Assembly (NCBI GenBank): GCA_965237595.1 | Contig: CBDEFY010000006.1 | Location: 558,001 to 622,000, forward strand | Length of the DNA stretch: 64,000 nucleotides | Direction: 5' to 3' | From: UBA9611 sp965237595 | GTDB taxonomy: Bacteria > Chloroflexota > Dehalococcoidia > Lucifugimonadales > UBA3495 | Shown here: one piece after another, positions 17,881 to 26,914 of the stretch | Position numbering within the stretch: the stretch's first letter is position 1 | Layout: each line of letters opens with the position of its first letter | Notes under the pieces: generated by a model | Told to the model about the DNA's origin: nothing | The model's database searches: none | What the model saw: the letters and a program-made list of their open reading frames with translations, nothing else | Program-made: the position numbers and the translations under genes

Positions 17881-18444
17881 CTAGTCCTGGAGGTCGGGGC
17901 TGTTCTTCCACTCCGGTTGCGGCGTCTCACGGCCCGCCCGGGGCACGAACTCCGACGGCTCGACCAACTTTTGCTTATGGATGTAGCGCGGGCAGTTCTT
18001 GTATGCCTCGGTCACCCGCACTCGCACGATGAACTGGGCTTCATGATACTCGGCCAGCAACGGGTCGTTCTCGTCGATGGATGCCACGCCCTGGAGCCGG
18101 AGGCGTTGCTGCCCTTCAAAGTCGACGAACAGGATGCCAGCGTTCGGGTTCTGTAGCAGATTGCCCATGGATTGGTATTTGCCGTTGCCGTCGTAATTGG
18201 GGAAGGCGATGGTCCGTTCGTCCACTACCCGGACAAAGCCGGGGTCTCCGCCCTTATAGGAACAGGTGGGCAGGCCCCGGTCGTCACAGGTCGCCAGGAA
18301 GAAAATTCTTGCGTTTTCTATAATCTCCCGGCCTTCGGGACTGATGGTTTCGGTCACCCTTGAGGTCAGGCGGTCAGCCAGCTTGCGGGTGCCAAACCGG
18401 TCCTGCAACTGCCGGTTGCCTTGGTGATAGTCGTGGACTCTCAA
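17881..18444 (-). CDS. Pyridoxamine 5'-phosphate oxidase family flavoprotein
   Basis: A 187-residue split-barrel flavin-binding protein. ENARIFFLATCDDRGLPTCSYKGGDPGFVRV and FPNYDGNGKYQSMGNLLQNPNAGILF are characteristic of PNPOx-like proteins that bind FMN, F420 or heme. It is not a true PdxH by length or motif. A TTG start at 18444 is chosen because GGGAGGA sits 7 bases upstream; the alternative start at 18495 would overlap folB. It is the last gene of a CitE-folB-flavoprotein run. Confidence 0.8.
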   Translation of the reverse strand: MRVHDYHQGNRQLQDRFGTRKLADRLTSRVTETISPEGREIIENARIFFLATCDDRGLPTCSYKGGDPGFVRVVDERTIAFPNYDGNGKYQSMGNLLQNPNAGILFVDFEGQQRLRLQGVASIDENDPLLAEYHEAQFIVRVRVTEAYKNCPRYIHKQKLVEPSEFVPRAGRETPQPEWKNSPDLQD

Positions 18445-18457
18445 ATTAGTCCTCCCA

Positions 18458-18853
18458 TTAGTCCTTACGGCGGCGGAATATCTCGACCGTGGCATACTCG
18501 ATGATTGACCCGCGGATCGGGGGATGGGGTTTCTTCACCCGCACGCCGACCGAGTCCACCGGGAATTCCGACAGCATCCGTTCAGCGATGGCCTGGGCGG
18601 CGGCCTCCAGCAGGTTGCGGGGTTCGCCCTCCATCACTTCTCTGACGGCGCGGTAGATTCTGGCGTAGCTGATGGTGTCCTCCAAGCGGTCTGTTCTGCC
18701 GGCCCTGCCAAGGTCCATCGCCACAGTGAGGTCGACCAGATACTCCTGACCCAGCACCCGTTCCTCGGGGTTCACGCCGTGGAAACCGTAGAACCGCATG
18801 CCCTCCAGGGTGATGTGGTCAGTCTCCCGTAGATCGTCGAAATGGTCGCTCAT
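18458..18853 (-). CDS. folB: Dihydroneopterin aldolase
   Basis: FolB converts 7,8-dihydroneopterin to 6-hydroxymethyl-dihydropterin and glycolaldehyde in folate synthesis. The 131-residue protein shows the family pattern ITLEGMRFYGFHGVNPEERVLGQEY near the start, SYARIYRAVREVMEG in the middle and the catalytic-lysine region VRVKKPHPPIRGSIIEYATVEI near the end. No other folate gene is in the window, though the pterin enzyme at 13840 lies 4.6 kb away. Confidence 0.9.
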   Translation of the reverse strand: MSDHFDDLRETDHITLEGMRFYGFHGVNPEERVLGQEYLVDLTVAMDLGRAGRTDRLEDTISYARIYRAVREVMEGEPRNLLEAAAQAIAERMLSEFPVDSVGVRVKKPHPPIRGSIIEYATVEIFRRRKD

Positions 18854-18875
18854 AGCAAAAACGGCGACAAACGCC

Positions 18876-19754
18876 TCAGGGCCTCAGGGCCTCGATTGCT
18901 TCAGCGAAAGCCAGCAGGTTCTGGGCCCGTTTCACCACCGGGACGTCGACCATCCGCCCGTCCATGGCCAGAGAGCCGCGGCCCTCGGCTTCGGCCTGTT
19001 CCCAGGCTTCCATTATCTGCCGGGCGTAGGTGATTTCCTCTGGCGAAGGGCTGAAAGTCTCATTGATTATGACAAGTTGAGAGGGGTGGATGGCGAACTT
19101 CCCGGTGTACCCCATCTGACGGGCCCGTTTGGCGTCGGCCCGCAGGGCGTCGGGGTCTTGGAAAAGGACGAAGGGTGAGTCAAGGGACGCCACGTTTGCC
19201 GCCCTGGCCGCCACCGGGACCAATGATCGCGGCACCTGCACCCCCTCGCCGGTGTCGGAGCGCTCAATGCCCATGTCGTTGGTGAAATCCTCGGCCCCAA
19301 AAGCCAAGGCGATGACCCGGTGCGAGGCGGCCCCGATGTCCCGGGCGTCAACCAGTGCGCTGGCGGTCTCGGCCCAGGCGACAATCTTGGTGGAGCCCAG
19401 TTCCACGCCGGCCAGGGGCTCTATCGCACTCAGCATCCGGTCCACGTCCCGGATATTCCAGGTGGACTCCACCTTGCCCAGGCTGATGCCGTAGAGGTCG
19501 GTGGACACGATGGCCTCCAGTTCCGGGCGGGTCAGGCCGGTGTCCAGGGAATTCACCCGGACCATCACCCGTTGACCTTCCCGGCGCAGGGTTGGCACCC
19601 ACTCTTTGGCCATGTCCCGGGCGTTGGTCTTCTCTCCTGGAGGAACCGAGTCCTCCAGGTCAACCATGATGACGTCAGCGTTGAAAGCGCGGGCCCGTTC
19701 CAACATGTTGGGTCGGTTTCCCGGCACAAAGATAATGCTGCGTAGCAAGTCCAT
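18876..19754 (-). CDS. CitE/HpcH-type CoA ester lyase
   Basis: HpcH/HpaI aldolase superfamily, CitE branch; 292 residues. The start RSIIFVPGNRPNMLERA is the phosphate/CoA-binding signature, DVIMVDLEDSVPPGEK carries the metal and catalytic acid region, and FGAEDFTNDMG the second metal-binding segment. Members cleave citryl-CoA, malyl-CoA or citramalyl-CoA, or hydrolyse malyl-CoA; the substrate cannot be assigned. There is no citrate lyase alpha or gamma subunit, so a free-standing malyl/citramalyl-CoA lyase is more likely. It heads a minus-strand run ending with folB and the flavoprotein. Confidence 0.87.
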   Translation of the reverse strand: MDLLRSIIFVPGNRPNMLERARAFNADVIMVDLEDSVPPGEKTNARDMAKEWVPTLRREGQRVMVRVNSLDTGLTRPELEAIVSTDLYGISLGKVESTWNIRDVDRMLSAIEPLAGVELGSTKIVAWAETASALVDARDIGAASHRVIALAFGAEDFTNDMGIERSDTGEGVQVPRSLVPVAARAANVASLDSPFVLFQDPDALRADAKRARQMGYTGKFAIHPSQLVIINETFSPSPEEITYARQIMEAWEQAEAEGRGSLAMDGRMVDVPVVKRAQNLLAFAEAIEALRP

Positions 19755-19788
19755 GTTTAAAATATAGTAGGTGTATTTGTTCTCGGTT

Positions 19789-20794
19789 TCACAAGTATTC
19801 TTCTTCCCAGCCCCGAATTTCTAGCCCTCTTCTCAAGTTTTCAGCTGTCGGTCGATCGGTTGCCCGTTGTGGAACAATTATCGTGCTACCTACCCGATCA
19901 AGAATCATTTGCTCTCCGGCGTGCATTCCGGTCCGCCTAAGGGACTCAAGTCGATCTTGGTTCACTAATACATGAAAATTCGGTGCAATTCCGAGAAGCC
20001 CTTTGTCATACGCAGAGTGATGAGAAGGGCAAAGACTAACACCGTTGCTGGTCAAATCGCTACTCCCCGGAATTTTTACTGGCACAATATGCGCTGCCTC
20101 AATCAATCTAAGTTGCATATGGCAAACTGCGCACCTGTCACCGTATGCCGCCAAGATCCTGCTCCGAAAATCCCTCTGCCTCACCCAACGATGAATCTGC
20201 TCCATAACTTCTCTGCGTTCTTCTGGGATCTGTTTATATCCTTCAACCTCGGGAAAAATTTCTTCAGTCAATCGATCTAGAACTTCTGTACCTTGCGGCT
20301 CTTCTCCGATCCGATGCAGTTGGTGCATATTGAATACGTAGTTCGCAAACTGATCGGGCGAAAAGCATATTGCTACTTCTTGATTCATTCTTGTCTGAAA
20401 ACCAAGTCCATGCTGTTGCGCTCGAAGCAATGTTGCCATGCTCACTTGAATGGATGGTGAGGCCCCGAACGTCGCGTGGCGGCTCGCGTCATAAGGAAGC
20501 AAAAACACCAAATTCTTCCGACCAGCCCAACAAAAGGGTTCGCAAGTCTGTATCAAACACAAGCGCGGTGCCGACCCCAGTCAACTGAATCCTGAACTCA
20601 TCTTGCGGCCTAACCGACGCAGGTCCCCCGGATGTCAGATTCCAGATGTAAACCCTCAGATTGGTCGTTTGCTCATCTGTCCAAAGGGAGAGCGAAAAGG
20701 GATGAGTGGCATTACGAAGGAATGTCCGAGCACCTGAAAGTGACGCGGCGTCAACTACTCTGGCAAGTAAATCATCCTTGTTGAGGGCTGGCAT
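19789..20794 (-). pseudogene. HNH restriction endonuclease, frameshifted
   Basis: Two overlapping ORFs (20794-20489 and 20562-19789) form one protein. The first ends TLLLGWSEEFGVFAS; the second resumes with YDASRHATFG after one extra base near 20506-20508. The C-terminal HNH_2-type nuclease domain is complete: CAVCHMQL, EAAHIVPVK, NGVSLCPSHHSAYDKGLLGI. The gene overlaps the 3' end of the DNA methyltransferase by 23 bases, so the two form a type II restriction-modification unit. Its AT-rich composition contrasts with polA next to it and indicates transfer. Whether the frameshift is biological or a sequencing error is open; loss of the nuclease alone would leave a solitary methylase. Confidence 0.75.
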
Positions 20795-21725
20795 ATTCCG
20801 CAGAGTCCTCTTGAATTAACCGCTTTTGAAGCGCTTCGAACCTAAATTTGGATCCCCGCAAATATTCCTCGTTCAGCTCAAATGCCAGCCATTTGCGCCC
20901 AAGTCTCTCCGAAGACTCCCCTGTAGTGTTACTGCCCGCGAAAGGCTCCAGGACAACATCACCATTATCGGTTAGAAATTTAATGAAAAATTCCGGTATT
21001 GCCGATGGGTAACGCGCTGGGTGTGGCTTGATATTTGCATCACGACAAGGCCTCAGATAATGGCCATTTGAATCGGTGTTTGCGATGGTAAACAAATTTG
21101 GTGGTATTGACCCACCATTGGTTTTACTGAAATTCGACGAGATATCGTGTCCAGACGGTCTTTTTTTGGATTTATACCCATTCTTGAGAAGTTGTTCCAT
21201 CGAGTCACTGTACGGCTGAAGAATTTGTCTATTGTCGGCCTTAGGGAAAGGGGACTTTGAAAGCCACCAAATATAATCTACGGCGTCCTTTACCCGAATT
21301 CTTCTTACAGTAACCCACTCGGCTGGGCTCGGTAGCTTTGCTGGGTTGTGCCAGAAGAATTCGTGCGCAAGATGGAAGCTTTTGCATAAATCTAAAAGCA
21401 ATTCATACTGATACAGGGATCTAGTTGGTGTACCTTTGTTCCAACTGCCGCCTATATGAATTACCAGGCTCCCACTCTCTTTCAACACTCTATGGAACTG
21501 TCCAGCGAATGGAGAAAACCATCCCACATATTCTGATGCAGCAACGTTTCCATAGTCTTTCTTCCTTCGTAAAGCAAACGGCGGCGAAGTGACGATTAGA
21601 TCCACACATTCATCTGGCAGTTTTGCCATACACTCCAAAGAATTACCTAGGTACGCAGCGCCTTCGTCGGTTTCGTAATATGGTTCCGCCTGGGTAGACT
21701 TCATTCCGCAGAAGACATCGTTCAT
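20772..21725 (-). CDS. Type II site-specific DNA methyltransferase
   Basis: A 317-residue methyltransferase of the beta-type motif order. Motif IV is DLIVTSPPFALRRKKDYGN (TSPPF, favouring N4-cytosine methylation), followed by a recognition region and, near the C terminus, motif X/I NGDVVLEPFAGSNTTGE. It modifies the site cut by the adjacent HNH nuclease; the recognition sequence is unknown. GGGGAGAG precedes the ATG. Base composition is clearly lower in GC than in the flanking housekeeping genes. Confidence 0.85.
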   Translation of the reverse strand: MNDVFCGMKSTQAEPYYETDEGAAYLGNSLECMAKLPDECVDLIVTSPPFALRRKKDYGNVAASEYVGWFSPFAGQFHRVLKESGSLVIHIGGSWNKGTPTRSLYQYELLLDLCKSFHLAHEFFWHNPAKLPSPAEWVTVRRIRVKDAVDYIWWLSKSPFPKADNRQILQPYSDSMEQLLKNGYKSKKRPSGHDISSNFSKTNGGSIPPNLFTIANTDSNGHYLRPCRDANIKPHPARYPSAIPEFFIKFLTDNGDVVLEPFAGSNTTGESSERLGRKWLAFELNEEYLRGSKFRFEALQKRLIQEDSAEYASPQQG

Positions 21726-21854
21726 ACACTCTCCCCGTCCTCATCCACAATAAGTCAGCTAAAAGATACCAATCCAAGAGCCGCGATTCAATGTCCTCCG
21801 TGCAGTAAGGATTTCAATATAATTATGGCCTGATTACGTCTTGTAACGAATCGA

Positions 21855-22117
21855 CTAATCCTTGGATCCCAGCATGGCTTGTTCGCGGCGTTCAGCAATC
21901 AGTTCGGTGGCTAAGCTGATTTCGCCGGGTACCTCTGAAAACGTGGTCTCGAGACGAGCAACGGCTTCTTCTGGTTTTTCAAGCGCCAACTGCTCATCCA
22001 TCACTCTGGCAATAAGTGTATCCCCGGACGTTATGCCCATTTCCGTCGTAAATGGGCGGGAATCACCACCCTTCCTCGGGAGTCCACACGCACTTTATTC
22101 GTTTTAGCATTTTCCAT
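21855..22117 (-). pseudogene. AbrB/MazE-type antitoxin-like gene, frameshifted
   Basis: From the ATG at 22117 the frame reads VRVDSRGRVVIPAHLRRK, a typical SpoVT-AbrB swapped-hairpin domain, then hits a stop; the next frame continues MGITSGDTLIARVMDEQ, exactly what should follow. One base is missing from the A-run near 22046. The total length (263 bases) is one short of a whole number of codons. The C-terminal helix could bind a partner toxin, but no PIN or MazF-like toxin is seen next to it. It lies between the restriction-modification unit and polA. Confidence 0.6.
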
Positions 22118-22166
22118 AACCAATTCAATTGCGGCACATCCTAAGACGATGTGCCGCAGTGCAGAC

Positions 22167-24992
22167 CTACTCCATGTCGCCCCAGGTGGGGCCCCACTTG
22201 GCGTCCACCTTCAGGGTTACGTCCAAGTCCATGGCGGCGGGCATCTCGTCGAACACCAAGTCCTTCAGGTCTTCCATCTCTTCCATGGGCGTCTCGAAGA
22301 CCAGTTCGTCATGCACCTGCAGCAGCATCTTGGTGCGCAGGCCCTCTTCGTCCAACCGCTTCTGCACCCGGACCATTGCCAGCTTCATGATGTCGGCTGC
22401 GGTGCCTTGGATGGGCATGTTGATGGCCATCCGCTCCGCTCCGCCGCGGACGTTGAAGTTGGAGCTATTGATGTCGGGCAAATAGCGGCGGCGTCCCAAC
22501 AACGTCTCGACGTACTGCTCTGATCGAGCCTTGGTTTTCACCTCTTCAAGGTAGTTGTTGATGCCGGGGTACTTGCTGAAGTAGGCCTCGATGAACGTGG
22601 CCCCCTCCTCCCGGCTGAATCCCGTCTGTTGGGATATCCCGTGGGGCGAGAGGCCGTAAATCACCCCGAAGTTCAACACTTTGGCGATGCGCCGCTGCTC
22701 CGCGTCCACGTCGTTGACCGGCACGTCGAACATCAGCGATGCCGTGGAGGCATGGATATCCTCGCCCCGTTGGAAAGCTTCCAGCAGGCCAGGGTCCTTG
22801 GATATGTGGGCCAGCACCCGCAGCTCGATCTGGGAGTAGTCGGCGGAGAACAGCAGCCAATCCGGCGCACCGTCGGCCACAAAAGCCTTTCTTACTTGCC
22901 GTCCCAACTCGGTGCGGATGGGTATATTCTGCAGATTGGGGTCGCTGCTGGACATGCGCCCCGTGGCCGAGCCCGTCTGGTTGTAGCTGGTGTGCACCCG
23001 GCCCGTTACCGGGTTCACCATGTCCGGCAGGGCGTCCACGTAGGTCGACTTGAGCTTGGTCACCTGGCGGTATTCCAGTATCTGGTCCACCACCGGGTGC
23101 AGGCCCTTCAGCCCCTCCAGAGAGTTGGCGTCGGTCGAGTAGCCGGTCTTGGTGCGTTTGGTCTTGGGCAGACCAATTTCTTGGAACAACAGGTCGCTGA
23201 GTTGCTGGGGCGAGTTGATGTTCACCGTGTGGCCTATTGACTGGTAAAGGCTTTCCTCCACCTGGAACATCTGCTGCCTCAGGTCCTCCGACATTTCACG
23301 GAGCACGGCGGAGTCCAGCTTGATGCCGTGACGCTGCATGGTCACCAGCACCGGCATCAAGGGCATCTCCATGTCGGTCATCAGCGAGCCCAAGCCCTCC
23401 CTGGCGATCGGTTCCTCGAAGGCCTGGCGGAGACGCCCGGTCATGTCGGCGTCGGCGGCGGCGTAGGGCGCTGCCTGCTCGACGTTTACCTGGTCGAAGG
23501 TGATTTGCTTGCGGCCTGTGCCAATCAACTGCGTGATGGGCGTCATCTCCCGGCCCAGGACATCCAGCGCCAGGTTCTTGAGGCCCAATTGTCCCCGGCT
23601 CAGAAGGTGGGCGGCAACCATGGTGTCGAAATCGACCCCCCGGCAGTCGATGCCATGGCTGGCCAATATCGTCATGTCGTAGTTGGCGTTGTGGGCACAC
23701 TTCCTGATGTCCGGCGATTCGAACAGCGGGCGCACTGCCGCCAAGACCTCTTCCACCGGCAGTTGCTCTCCCTCCTGATGGCCCACCGGGACGTACCATG
23801 CCACGGCGGGCGCCGTTGAGAAACTGAGGCCGACCAAGCCTGCTTGCACGGCATCCAGACCCGTGGTCTCGGTATCGAAGGAAAAGCTGCCGGCCTGGCG
23901 CAATGACGCCACCATCTGCTCCAACTGGTCGTTGGTCTGGACCACTGTGTAGTCGGTGCCTTCGCCCGGGGCCTGCACCGGAGAGGCCGCCGCGTCTGGC
24001 GAACTCTGGGAGGACCCGGTCTCCGGGATGCGGGGAATGACCGTGAAGAACTCAAGCTCGGTCATCAACACGACCACCGCGTTGCGGTCGAATTCCCCGA
24101 ATTTTGCCTTTTTCAGGTCCAGTTCCACCGGGCTGTTGCGGTCGATGGTCATCAGCTCCCGGTTCATGAAAGCCCGCTCCTGATTCTCGGCCAATGACTC
24201 CTTCACGCTGGGGCGGGTCACCTCGTCCAGGTGCTCGTAGATGCCCTCCAGGTTTTTGTAATAGTTGAGGAGGGCGATGGCGGTTTTCTCTCCAACCTTG
24301 GGAACACCGGGGATATTGTCGGAGGAGTCGCCTAGGAGCGCCTTGAAATCAGTCTGCTGCGCTGCGGTGAGACCCGAATAGCGGTTCGCCAGCTCCACCT
24401 CGTCATAGACCTTGCGGTCCTGGATGCTGGAGGCCAAGTCTACCCTGACCCTAGGGGAAACCAACTGGAAGGTGTCCCGGTCGCCGGTGAGGATAACCGA
24501 GTCCAGCCCCATCTTTTCGGCCTGGGCAGACAGGGTCCCGATGACGTCGTCGGCTTCCCAGCCTTCCAATTCGTACACCGGCACTCCGAAGGACTGCATG
24601 AGCTGCTTGACCCGGCCGAATTGGGGCCGAAGTTCTTCGGGCGTCGCCTCCCGCTGGGCCTTGTAAGCCTCGAACTGCTTGTGACGGAAGGTGGGCGCCG
24701 AGGTGTCGAAGGCGATGGCGCAGTAGGCGGGGTTCCACTCGTTGAGCGCCCGCAGGAACACGTTGGTAAATCCGAAGACACCGGTCACGTCCTCGCCGGT
24801 GGCGTTCACGGTCAGGTGCCGCTGGGTGGAGATGGCGCGGAATGACCGGTGGACCATGGCGTGACCGTCCATAATCATCAGCAGGGGCTCACGCTTGGTG
24901 GTGTCCGGGGCATTCGGAGTTGCCGGAGAGTCTGATCCTTCCGGCTTTTCGTCGTCGAACAGGGACAGAGTGCGGGCTTCTTCATCCGCCAT
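22167..24992 (-). CDS. polA: DNA polymerase I
   Basis: A 941-residue three-domain polymerase for Okazaki fragment processing and repair. The 5' nuclease domain is at residues about 38-325 (MIMDGHAMVHRSFRA, GWEADDVIGT, LLGDSSDNIPGVPKVGEKTA), the 3'-5' exonuclease at about 350-530 with its acidic residues retained (FSFDTETTGLD, NANYD, YAAADAD), and the polymerase palm/fingers at about 560-941 (DYSQIELRVLAH, RRIAKVLNFGVIYG, QVHDELVFE). All catalytic motifs look intact. An unusual N-terminal leader of about 35 residues, acidic and Pro/Thr-rich, precedes the nuclease. GAGGTG supports the ATG. Confidence 0.96.
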   Translation of the reverse strand: MADEEARTLSLFDDEKPEGSDSPATPNAPDTTKREPLLMIMDGHAMVHRSFRAISTQRHLTVNATGEDVTGVFGFTNVFLRALNEWNPAYCAIAFDTSAPTFRHKQFEAYKAQREATPEELRPQFGRVKQLMQSFGVPVYELEGWEADDVIGTLSAQAEKMGLDSVILTGDRDTFQLVSPRVRVDLASSIQDRKVYDEVELANRYSGLTAAQQTDFKALLGDSSDNIPGVPKVGEKTAIALLNYYKNLEGIYEHLDEVTRPSVKESLAENQERAFMNRELMTIDRNSPVELDLKKAKFGEFDRNAVVVLMTELEFFTVIPRIPETGSSQSSPDAAASPVQAPGEGTDYTVVQTNDQLEQMVASLRQAGSFSFDTETTGLDAVQAGLVGLSFSTAPAVAWYVPVGHQEGEQLPVEEVLAAVRPLFESPDIRKCAHNANYDMTILASHGIDCRGVDFDTMVAAHLLSRGQLGLKNLALDVLGREMTPITQLIGTGRKQITFDQVNVEQAAPYAAADADMTGRLRQAFEEPIAREGLGSLMTDMEMPLMPVLVTMQRHGIKLDSAVLREMSEDLRQQMFQVEESLYQSIGHTVNINSPQQLSDLLFQEIGLPKTKRTKTGYSTDANSLEGLKGLHPVVDQILEYRQVTKLKSTYVDALPDMVNPVTGRVHTSYNQTGSATGRMSSSDPNLQNIPIRTELGRQVRKAFVADGAPDWLLFSADYSQIELRVLAHISKDPGLLEAFQRGEDIHASTASLMFDVPVNDVDAEQRRIAKVLNFGVIYGLSPHGISQQTGFSREEGATFIEAYFSKYPGINNYLEEVKTKARSEQYVETLLGRRRYLPDINSSNFNVRGGAERMAINMPIQGTAADIMKLAMVRVQKRLDEEGLRTKMLLQVHDELVFETPMEEMEDLKDLVFDEMPAAMDLDVTLKVDAKWGPTWGDME

Positions 24993-25049
24993 GGCGGCAC
25001 CTCGGAACGGTCGCTGTTAGCTTTGAAAACCATCGGCTCGGGTGGCCGC

Positions 25050-25055
25050 ATTATA
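25050..25055 (-). promoter_or_regulatory. Possible -10 element for polA
   Basis: TATAAT on the minus strand, 58 bases upstream of the polA ATG. No convincing -35 box is seen. Confidence 0.4.
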
Positions 25056-25196
25056 CATTAAGCTTCCCCAGTCCGCGCGCCTGTTGAGAGTCAGCGCCGG
25101 ATATTTACGAGACCGCCAGAACGCCGCCAGGTTGCCTCATGCTAAAATGGGTTCCGTGCTACTGAAGCAACTGACATTGACTGGTTGGGATTAAAC

Positions 25197-25511
25197 GTGC
25201 CTCTCTACGAATTCCGCTGCGGCGACTGCCAACAAATTACTTCCGCCCTGGTCTATAGCTGGTCCGAGGACAAGCAACGTGACTGCGAGCACTGCGGAGG
25301 CGCCAACCTACAGCGCCTGGTCTCCAGATTTTCCTTCCGCCCGTCCTGGGGTAGCAGCCTCAACTGGGCGCCGAGCCGGGAGACGGCCAGCGACATCGAC
25401 GAGAACAGCCCGGCCAGTATCGACGACTACATGGGAAGAATCAAGAAGGAGATAGGTGGCCAGACAACCCCCGAGTTCGACCGCGAACGCCGCGAGATCA
25501 AAGACTCGTAA
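25197..25511 (+). CDS. FmdB-family zinc ribbon protein
   Basis: A 104-residue protein beginning with the FmdB regulatory-domain pattern PLYEFRCGDC...CEHCGG (two CxxC pairs binding zinc, residues about 7-43) and ending in a charged tail. Function is unknown beyond the family name, which came from putative formamidase regulators. The GTG at 25197 is selected because family members start with V/MPxYEYRC; the earlier in-frame start at 25185 adds four residues. It is the first of two FmdB genes in tandem before thiE. Confidence 0.75.
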   Translation: MPLYEFRCGDCQQITSALVYSWSEDKQRDCEHCGGANLQRLVSRFSFRPSWGSSLNWAPSRETASDIDENSPASIDDYMGRIKKEIGGQTTPEFDRERREIKDS

Positions 25512-25577
25512 CTCCTGACTGCTGAAAGCTGTAAGCTGACAGCTTAAACCTGACCGCTCTCCGAAGGAGACCCCCCG

Positions 25578-25931
25578 ATGCCGATATATGAATACCGTTG
25601 CCGGGCCTGCGCCAAGGTCTCCTCGTTCTTCTTGAGGTCCATCAACCCCGATGTAATCGGGGAACTGGAGCCGGTCTGCTCCCATTGCCAGTGCAAAGAC
25701 ATGGAGCGCCGCATGTCGTCCTTCTCCACGGGCAAGACGGTGGCATCCGTGCACGAGAGCTTCGGGCCGGGGAGCGAGCACCGTTCGCCCGACTACTACA
25801 GCGACCCCCGGAACATCGGACGCAACGTGGAATCGGCCTTCTCGAGATACGGCATGGAGATGCCCCAAACGGTCCGGGACAACATCGACGCCGCCCGTTC
25901 GGGAGAAACCCCCAAGGGCTTGGACCTATGA
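25578..25931 (+). CDS. FmdB-family zinc ribbon protein, second copy
   Basis: A 117-residue paralogue of the preceding gene: MPIYEYRCRAC at the start and CSHCQC give the zinc ribbon (residues 8-40), followed by SSFSTGKTVASVHESFG and a polar tail. GAAGGAGACC is a strong ribosome binding site. It overlaps the next gene by ATGA, so it is translationally coupled to the thiE-like gene. Confidence 0.78.
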   Translation: MPIYEYRCRACAKVSSFFLRSINPDVIGELEPVCSHCQCKDMERRMSSFSTGKTVASVHESFGPGSEHRSPDYYSDPRNIGRNVESAFSRYGMEMPQTVRDNIDAARSGETPKGLDL

Positions 25932-26914
25932 CCGGAGCCGGTGGCCCTAGCCAAAGCCACTACCAGGTAATCTTCCACTGCCTTGAGGCGGCGTCCCGGT
26001 TCGTCCCGCCGGCCCAATCACCCGCGCCGGCCCTGCAGAGTCTGCGGGAGATTATCCCGGCCATGCCGGCGCCCTCTGCCTTGGCCGAAACCGACGACGG
26101 TCCGCCCGCCACGCCCCAACAGGCCCTGGAACTGGTCACCATCGCCAGGGACTTGTTATCCCTGCTGGAAGAGTCATCGCCCGCCAACCCTTTGGGCTGG
26201 GAGACCTTGGCCGGGGCAAACCGAATCTTGGACGACCTCACCGGGGAACTTGGGTCGGCGGTCCGCCGCGAGATGGCTGACCTGGTGCGGGGCCTTTACG
26301 TGATAATCGACCCTCAAGTGACCGGTGGGCGGGACCCTCTGGAGATAGCCCAAGCAGCCATCCGGGGCGGGGCGCGGATGTTGCAACTCAGGGACAAACT
26401 GCGCGATAAGGGCGAGTCCCTGCCCTTGGCCCGAAGCCTGCAAATCCTCTGTCAGGAGTCGGGGGGTTCGCTGATAATCAACGACCACGCAGATGTCGCC
26501 GCCATCGTCGGCTCGGCGGGACTCCACGTGGGCCAGACCGACCTGCCCGTGGAGCAGGCCCGGCGGGTGCTGGCTTCCCACCAGGTATTGGGCCGGTCGA
26601 ACCATGAGATAGAAGAACTGGTGGAATCAGAGCGGATGGGCGCCGACCACGTGGCCTTTGGGGCCATCTACCATACCGATACCAAGGGCGTTGGCCGCCC
26701 TCCCCAAGGCATCGACCAGTTGCGTCTGGCCCGGGAGGCAGCCAAAACTCCGTTGGTGGCCATCGGAGGTATCAACGCCGAGAACGCCGCACCGGTCATC
26801 GAGGCCGGGGCTGACGCCATCTGCGTCACCGCCGCCGTGGGCTCGGCAACCGAGCCGGAAGCGGCCGCCGCCCGACTAGTGAAAGTAATCGAAGACGCCG
26901 GGGGACGAGTTTAA
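25928..26914 (+). CDS. thiE: Thiamine-phosphate synthase with N-terminal extension
   Basis: The C-terminal 210 residues are a standard ThiE TIM barrel that joins HMP-pyrophosphate with THZ-phosphate: RGLYVIIDPQVTGGRD, GGARMLQLRDKLRDKGE, LIINDHADVAA, GLHVGQTDLPV, GRSNHEIEEL, FGAIYHTDTK and AIGGINAENA. Before it are about 117 residues with helical character (SLREIIP...ALELVTIARDLLSLLEE) not found in ordinary ThiE. The start ATG at 25928 overlaps the fmdB stop as ATGA. The stop overlaps the translin-family ATG as TAATG. No TPP riboswitch or other thi gene is visible. The extension may belong with the translin-like partner. Confidence 0.88.
   Translation: MTGAGGPSQSHYQVIFHCLEAASRFVPPAQSPAPALQSLREIIPAMPAPSALAETDDGPPATPQQALELVTIARDLLSLLEESSPANPLGWETLAGANRILDDLTGELGSAVRREMADLVRGLYVIIDPQVTGGRDPLEIAQAAIRGGARMLQLRDKLRDKGESLPLARSLQILCQESGGSLIINDHADVAAIVGSAGLHVGQTDLPVEQARRVLASHQVLGRSNHEIEELVESERMGADHVAFGAIYHTDTKGVGRPPQGIDQLRLAREAAKTPLVAIGGINAENAAPVIEAGADAICVTAAVGSATEPEAAAARLVKVIEDAGGRV

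Noticed and set aside
22629..23240. Long plus-strand ORFs opposite polA
   Set aside because: They mirror polA codons, have His/Val/Gly-biased composition and no recognisable motif.
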